This document shows positions 58,146-64,000 of a stretch of 64,000 bases of DNA, one piece after another (within the stretch, counting starts at the first letter, position 1; each line of letters starts with the position of its first letter). Under the pieces are notes generated by a model. The model was not told the origin of the DNA and did no database searches. It saw only the letters and a list, made by a program, of their open reading frames with translations. Location: NCBI GenBank assembly GCA_963576735.1, contig OY755175.1, forward strand, positions 17,128,401 through 17,192,400, written 5' to 3'. This stretch comes from Bedellia somnulentella. Lineage: Eukaryota; Arthropoda; Insecta; Lepidoptera; Bedelliidae. The position numbers and the translations under genes are program-made.

Positions 58146-60490
58146 TCAAAGTGAAAAGATAAATCTTTGTTTTTTGAACGTCAAAATTCAACTTAATGGT
58201 AATGGCGTAGGTATGTGACGACCCCACCGCCCGTTGTTGGAATGGCGTCGAGATGATATGTTCATCAGCTTGCCTTTCACTGTACTATCACAGTTCTATT
58301 CACCCTGCTGTGTATCAATCAACAAGTAATTTGTATTTATACTTTAGTAAGAAAAACATTTCGATGCCATGATTTGGATATTTTTATGACCCTGCTAGTG
58401 TGCGAATGAGTTCGCCGTCTAGAGGTCGCAACAGTCTCTTCTCTGCATACCCCAATGTTGGCTAACGTGAGTATATGCATAAAAGTTATTATAGGGAACG
58501 TAATGTGTGTTTTACATCTGTTTATAAGTATACGATTAAATTGGATCAAGAAATTTGCTTACAATTAGTAACGTATTCGATGTTTACGTCGCCGTCGATT
58601 ATATTGGTTACAACACTAAAATACTAAAAGGTCATTGACGTTTCTTTGTTTACAACCCTATTTTTTCTAATTGATACAGACGGTAATATCATAATTAGTA
58701 AAACCGGAATCCTCAAGGTTTGACAAATATTTGAAGTTTACTTGACTCATGTTCTTTTGATAAAATGTCTTTGTATTGTAGTTCGAATAAAGTGTTTTTT
58801 TTAAATTTTATTTAACAGTCTTATTGGCCAGTAGCAAGAAGGTGAGTTATCGTTTTAAAAACGTTTTAACCTTTGTGTCACATGCTTTTAATATGCTCTG
58901 CAATTCAAAGCTCAGTGGTGACAACATTTGTAAACAACTAATTAACCTATTTGAGATCAATTGAAATAAGATAACGGTTATAAAAACATTTAAATATAGA
59001 CAGTAAATAATATATATATAACTGCAGCACGGCCTGAGATGCAAAGAGACGTGTTTAAAAGTCCCGATTGTGGATGTAGACCCTGTATCCATCCGTAAAT
59101 TGTATGTGTGATAGATTTATCATTGTAAACGTTGAGGATTCCACATTTTAGAGTTATTCTTAGTCGTGTGATAAAAGGCTTGCCCCATACCAGGGGCCAG
59201 TAAGTGCTTTTTCTTTTCGAGGGTTTAGTTGAGATATTTTTTTGACTGAATATTATAAGCCGCTAAAATATCCTAGCTCAAAATTACGTCATGGAAAGGG
59301 GCTCATATAACGGGAAAGCCATTGCAGTGTTCCTTTTTAAGCGTTTTGAAATAAAATCATTGAAATTGGAAGTGGTCTTAGTTAACAAAAAAGTAACTGT
59401 CGAACTTTTCCCTTAAGCCACTGAATTCCAAAAGATATCTAACAGGAAAACAAATAAGTTGAGGAGCCGGTCACCGCAGTCTTTGAAAATAGGTCGGCGG
59501 CAGCTGTGCAGCCAATATTTGATAACATGTCCATCCCAGTGGCTATCGACGACTGAGGTCAAAAGTGGCGCTCACTCGCGTGCACTCTGCGCTGTTTACG
59601 AGGACGAGCCACGCGCCTCCTTTATGATCAGCGACAACCCTGGCCTGTCAACTGAATTTTAAGAAAAATAAATGAGAACCGTTATTTTTGAATTAAGAGG
59701 TCAATTTTTCATTTATCAAATAATTTATCTTACTTCAATCTCTATATAGTTTGTGCTTACTTCGTCCTCACAAATATACTCTTATCATGTGTTAAGTTAT
59801 TGCTTGAAGTTATAATCATTTTAAGTTAAAAAATAACTTGAATTACCTTTACAATACAGTATGGATCGAAGGGTTAAACGTTGAAGTAGAATTGAATAAT
59901 AGCCTTTGGAGTTTGGGCTTCCAGATAAAAAAGTCTGCCTCTGCCATAGTCAATAATCGGCATAACAATTTGGACCTGAATGTTTTTTTTGTTGAATATC
60001 ATCACTTGGTCCGCTAGTGCAGACATATTGCGCAAAAAGTCAAAAGTCGTAGGTTGCAATCTCGCTTGTCTTTAAACAATATAAAAAACGTCCTATTAAA
60101 ATCTCATACGATCTTTTTGGGTAAAAAAACTAACAATACTTCTCTTATTTTTACCACGTGAATATTATATTTCTATGTATTAAAATCACACTAATTTCCC
60201 TAATGACATTGGAAACACTAAATGTAAATTCGCTCATTATAATACGATCATTATATTTCTAAAGTACTTTTTGTACTATAGTTTTAACATGTGTGTTTAA
60301 ATGAACAAAGAACAGTTGAAGAGAAGTGTTTCAACAGGTGTGTTCGCCAGTTTCATGGTAATTCTGATTAATAAAGAGCGTAGAATCATTAGGCGACAAC
60401 TCACATCACACTAAGGGTACATTAGCTTATTTGTTTTGGTGAAAGAATTACATCCACCATATTTTTAAAATGCTTTAGATTTTTTCTATA
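58146..60490. other. Mostly AT-rich DNA; one GC-richer island
   Basis: RTE-tail-like bases (CATACCCCAATGTTGGCTAA, CGTGAGTATATGC) occur near 58,450. An island at about 59,455-59,660 is GC-richer than its surroundings. A 67-aa frame there matches nothing I know, so no gene is called. Confidence 0.3.
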
Positions 60491-60496
60491 CCACCA

Positions 60497-60607
60497 AGAA
60501 GTTGTAGAAAGGTAAATCCCCTAAAAAGCTCCAAAACCCTAAATCGCCTCTTACGACACGTCCAGGAAATAATGAGTTTATGGTATTCGAAGTCGACACT
60601 ACACACC
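60497..60607 (-). mobile_element. SINE family A, 5' part, diverged
   Basis: CTAAATCGCCTCTTACGACA and CGAAGTCGACACTACACACC, reverse orientation; the tail half is missing. Confidence 0.6.
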
Positions 60608-60614
60608 TATAAAT

Positions 60615-61061
60615 AAAACAACTATTGATTTTCGGATATTTTAATCGCGTGTTATTACATTGTTTTGTCAAACCTACAATTCTAGCAAAAGAGAATCGAT
60701 TGATACCTAGAATGATACGCGAATCTATTGAAATAAAGGAACATCCAAACAACAATAGAGATGATGGTTGGCAATTACCACCTGCTTGGAACCCGATCAT
60801 TAGCACAACTAAGCGAGGGAAGAAAACTAGCAAGACTCCAGATAATATTAGCTCTTTTTTCACATAGCAAATATTAAACGCAAATGTAACTAAATTTTTA
60901 TGAAGGTAGTTAGTATTAATAATTATATAGTACTGTATAATGACAAATAACACCTCAGTCTTCCCGTGACCATGATAACTGAAAAGTTTTTGAAACGTGT
61001 CTGGCTTTAAAAACAATTTAATAACACTCGATTAAAATATCCGAAAATCAATAGTTGTTTT
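60615..61061 (+). mobile_element. Penelope-like fragment bounded by a 33-bp perfect inverted repeat
   Basis: Inverted repeats at 60,615-60,647 and 61,029-61,061 (AAAACAACTATTGATTTTCG start, exact complement at the right). Between them an 80-codon frame (60,625-60,867) reads LAKENRLIPRMIRESIEIKE, HPNNNRDDGWQLPPAWNPII. The RESIEI-HPNN-NR-DG-L---W-P pattern is the usual end of a Penelope GIY-YIG protein. The RT part is gone. Confidence 0.65.
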
Positions 61062-61546
61062 AATTATAATGTGCAATCGTGAAAATCTTAAAAAATACTA
61101 CACACCTACTTGAATTTTTGCCATCACTTATTGGGATCTTAACTTTTAAAGAAATGTAACCGCTCTGGCTGCGCTGTGGGGAATTAAAGCCGGAAAAAAA
61201 TAATGTAAAAGTATAAATACCTGCCAACCAGTTTACAACTTTTACTAAGTCGTCCAAACGGAGAAAATCGCGTGAAAGTAGATAGTCGGGTATCAACCTG
61301 CACCCGTGTGCACTCTTAGTGCAATGATACTGTTAATGCATTATAAATGACACGGTTAGTATTTAAGAGGGTGACCCGGCATTTCACTGAATTATACCCT
61401 TTTGTTGTCACGATATCGGTTACAATGAGATTACAGTAAACTATACTAAGTAAGTGCGTAAGAGATGGCTGTTTTATGCCACATGATATCTAGTTAAAAG
61501 GTAGCTCGTACTAGCTATGCAGGTCACCATTGTACGATGTGCATAA

Positions 61547-61734
61547 AGAGCTTATTCCATTTGTCTGAACGAAGACGTCTGAAAGCCACAGAATCTGAAT
61601 TCAGACTATTGGAATTGGAATAACGTTCAGAACGCTAGAACTGAAATTTGTGTAGTGGAATAACAAGCGTCTGCGGCAGTAACTTCGAAGGACGTCTGAA
61701 TTCAGCAACGACAAAGTGTAATGGAATAAGCTCT
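61547..61734. mobile_element. PIF/Harbinger-like MITE, 188 bp, TAA duplication
   Basis: AGAGCTTATTCCAT at the left and its exact complement ATGGAATAAGCTCT at the right; TAA flanks both ends (61,544-61,546 and 61,735-61,737). Inner bases pair partly (GACGTCTGAA, CTGAATTCAG). Confidence 0.78.
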
Positions 61735-61737
61735 TAA

Positions 61738-62985
61738 GGTTGTAAACAAATCAATGTTTTGAGACCGACTCGGGCTAGTTATTTGAACCGTAATTACTTT
61801 TAATTTTACACGGAAATATCACACAGCTACTTGAGCCATTGGAACATAAGCTGATTAGGGTGAATAGCCCATATTCCACACCAAGGTCAGGTGCAAGTTT
61901 AGCTACCGTTCTGATAGTAGCTAATACCAAGACAGTTTGACTTTATTTACCTTCGAAACTTGGAATCATCTAACTTTTCCGGCCATTAGCTAATTCAACC
62001 TAGCCTAACTTCACTGGGATAAAATTGACTAAAATAAAAATAAAAAGCATACCTTCATAATAGATGTTTTTACGCCACAGCATCGGTGTAAGATGAAGAG
62101 CAGTTTGCTTAGTAAAAATATCGAACACAAATTCTATCAGGCAATCAACCTATGATACACCCTGAAGTCTTAAGGAAAGATTTGAAATCGTAAGATTCCT
62201 ATTGAGGAAATGTGCTATTTTTTTAAATAAATATTTGTGATTGTTCAAACATAAATATATCATTTCAAACTTCGTAATTTCCGTGTTCATTGGTTTGTAG
62301 AAAGCACATGATTGGCTGAAATGGCTCGGTCTTTGAGCGTAAAAATTGCCTATCATTCAAGAGCATAACCAACTGGTCATTAATATAATACCACAGTGTA
62401 CTTATATTTGCTTGTTGTAACGGGTCTGCCATGTCAAGCACCGTGAGCACTAGACAACCTGCGTGGCTTAGCCTTCGTAAACTTGAAGGAAGGGAATAGT
62501 TTATGCTGTATTAGGTTGAAAAATATCAGTCACTGAACAATTTATAAATCAAATTACATAATTTTCGGGTGACCTACTAATTTTTATGACAACCACAGGG
62601 ATTTTGTGCAACCGAAGTTCCATTAGTTCCTCTTACAATATGAAGAGGCTATCGTTTGAAACTTGGTACGATCCTGACAAAAGTCCCGAGCTTCATTTAC
62701 ATTCAGCAATTTTCATACATAATATTCTCGTACTTCGGAAGCCTGCCCGGACCTAAATCTGTCTTCCATGGTCTGCCGCTTCGGACATTACCGTCCATAT
62801 CCATTCCTTCTTTCTTATATTATAATGTCTCGATTATCTGGACCTGCAATACCGTTTTTTTTTATTAATTCGCCATTAGAAAGCAACATTACTCCTAACA
62901 AGGCTTTGTTTTGTATGAAAACCTCATGTGAGGATTATTACTAATCAATTTCAAATTTTCATATCAAATTTTCGCGCGAGTGGTC
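61738..62985. other. AT-rich DNA, nothing recognised
   Basis: Short frames near 62,150-62,450 and 62,656-62,868 have no domain or codon pattern and are not called. Confidence 0.3.
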
Positions 62986-62989
62986 ACTT

Positions 62990-63062
62990 GATACAATAGT
63001 TCAGTTGGCAGAGTGACGGGGGTGAATACCCGAGGTCGTGGGTTCGAGTCCCGCTGGTGTCG
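62990..63062 (+). tRNA. tRNA-like gene or pseudogene, possibly tRNA-Phe (GAA)
   Basis: GATACAA pairs with TGGTGTC (one mismatch, one wobble). The D arm and box A read TAGTTCAGTTGG. The T arm GTGGG-TTCGAGT-CCCGC contains box B GGTTCGAGTCC. A TTTTT Pol III stop follows at 63,067-63,071. The anticodon loop may be GTGAATA (anticodon GAA), but the stem CGGG/CCCG only pairs if one extra G is bulged. So it is either a slightly damaged tRNA(Phe) or the head of a tRNA-derived SINE. Confidence 0.5.
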
Positions 63063-63071
63063 AAAATTTTT

Positions 63072-63920
63072 ATTTGCTTAATTGATTAGTAACATTACTC
63101 CTCTCTGACAAAACACTACATAGTATAAACTAAAAACCTTCTCCATGCGAAGCCTGAAACCATGTATTATTATATATAAGCAACCGTTTATGTACTCCAC
63201 ACAAATATCATACTTACATAAATTGGTCTCATAACAACGTTCTCACGGATGTTTACTAAAACAATGTCTACACCAAACAATTGTTTTCGCAAAGTTTATA
63301 TCGCTTTATGTAAGCAGAGGTCGTTGAATCCTTATCAAGTAGCAAAGAGGAAACAAAGCCACGAAGCCTCACAAAAAACTAATTAGGTACTTCATTCTAA
63401 TGGATCATCACTTTTCATTAGAAGACAACCGGGTCAAAGAGGCAAGTTAACAAAAACAAAAAAGTATTTTATCCCAATGGGTTTTTGTAACGAAAAGATT
63501 TGAAGTATATTGAATATAAATAAATGTTTTAGACTCCAAACTTTTATGAGAATTTTGAAATATTTAGTGATTAAAGATTAGGTCTGAATTATCTAAGTAA
63601 TAATAACATCAGCTAATAGCTAAAGAATTATCTTTCTGATGTTATTAAATTCGATACGGTGACTTAACTGAATTGAGAATTTTTCGAGAGTTAGTAAATC
63701 TAATAGCAACACATTTGAAAAAAAAACCGTACAAAGAAGCACAACAAATAAATGTGGATGCCATTTAAAACCTAAGTAAGTGTATAAAGATGTGAACGAC
63801 GCGCTAATTCCTAGAAATCAAGTGGCATTCCATAAGTAGACAGACACATCCATTTCTTTTTTAACAATTATGCTTTATATGGAGACTATCCGTAGCACCA
63901 GTTTTTACCATGCGTTGGCT
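63072..63920. other. AT-rich DNA, nothing recognised
   Basis: No ORF, RNA gene or repeat family member was seen until the SINE that starts at about 63,925. Confidence 0.3.
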
Positions 63921-63924
63921 AAGT

Positions 63925-64000
63925 ATACATACATACATATACTCATGGCCATAAATCCTATAATCCTAAATGGGGTAGCCAGAGCTTTGGAATCAGAAAA
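63925..64000 (-). mobile_element. SINE family A, cut by the window end
   Basis: ATACATACATACATATACTC, ATGGCCATAAATCC and GGGGTAGCCAGAGCTTTGGA; tail side only, the rest is beyond the window. Confidence 0.8.

Noticed and set aside
59459..59662. 67-aa plus-strand frame in the GC-richer island
   Set aside because: No recognised motif and no intron signals; kept only as a compositional oddity.
60486..61016. 176-aa minus-strand frame
   Set aside because: Spans a SINE fragment and the reverse of the Penelope-like frame; no domain.

Overview
This is a eukaryotic window. It is AT-rich, with intron-split genes whose exons are short and more GC-rich, and it is packed with transposable elements. The repeat content (SINEs with ATGT-type tails shared with RTE LINEs, Helitron-like ends in CTAGT, hAT, piggyBac-like and mariner-like elements) and the sequence of the HP1 and Sec12 homologues point to an insect, most likely a moth or butterfly. 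The species cannot be named from the sequence alone. There is no bacterial-style operon, CRISPR array or phage.

Layout. (1) Positions 1-13,300, + strand: the last five coding exons of a BTB-BACK-PHR protein gene, whose start lies upstream of the window, followed by a long AU-rich 3' region. Its introns hold two broken copies of its own exon start, a CR1-like LINE piece, a complete but internally deleted Ty3/gypsy LTR retrotransposon, and a 1.5-kb fold-back element. (2) 13,300-20,650: no host gene seen; a 5'-truncated LINE, a tRNA-derived SINE split by a hAT element, a retroelement 3' tail and a hAT-type MITE. (3) 20,843-31,513, + strand: a complete seven-exon Sec12/PREB gene (419 aa), the exchange factor that loads Sar1 with GTP for COPII coat assembly. 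Intron 3 carries an 89-bp minisatellite built from the gene's own splice acceptor; intron 4 carries a decayed LINE and a SINE. (4) 33,206-41,558, - strand: a complete five-exon heterochromatin protein 1 gene (193 aa), with LINEs, SINEs and a decayed coding-like segment in its introns. (5) 42,000-64,000: mostly intergenic or long-intron DNA full of MITEs, SINEs and other elements. It holds a probable first coding exon at 44,716, a possible tRNA(Phe)-like gene at 62,990, a Penelope-like fragment, a piggyBac-like TTAA element and a hAT element with younger insertions inside it.

The three host genes have unrelated jobs: a probable ubiquitin-ligase adaptor, ER export and heterochromatin. I see no evidence that they form a system. 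I did not find a clearly new biological system. The most unusual signal is that two unrelated genes here each carry tandem copies of a splice acceptor plus the first bases of the following exon, giving a series of decoy acceptors that would lead to early stops.
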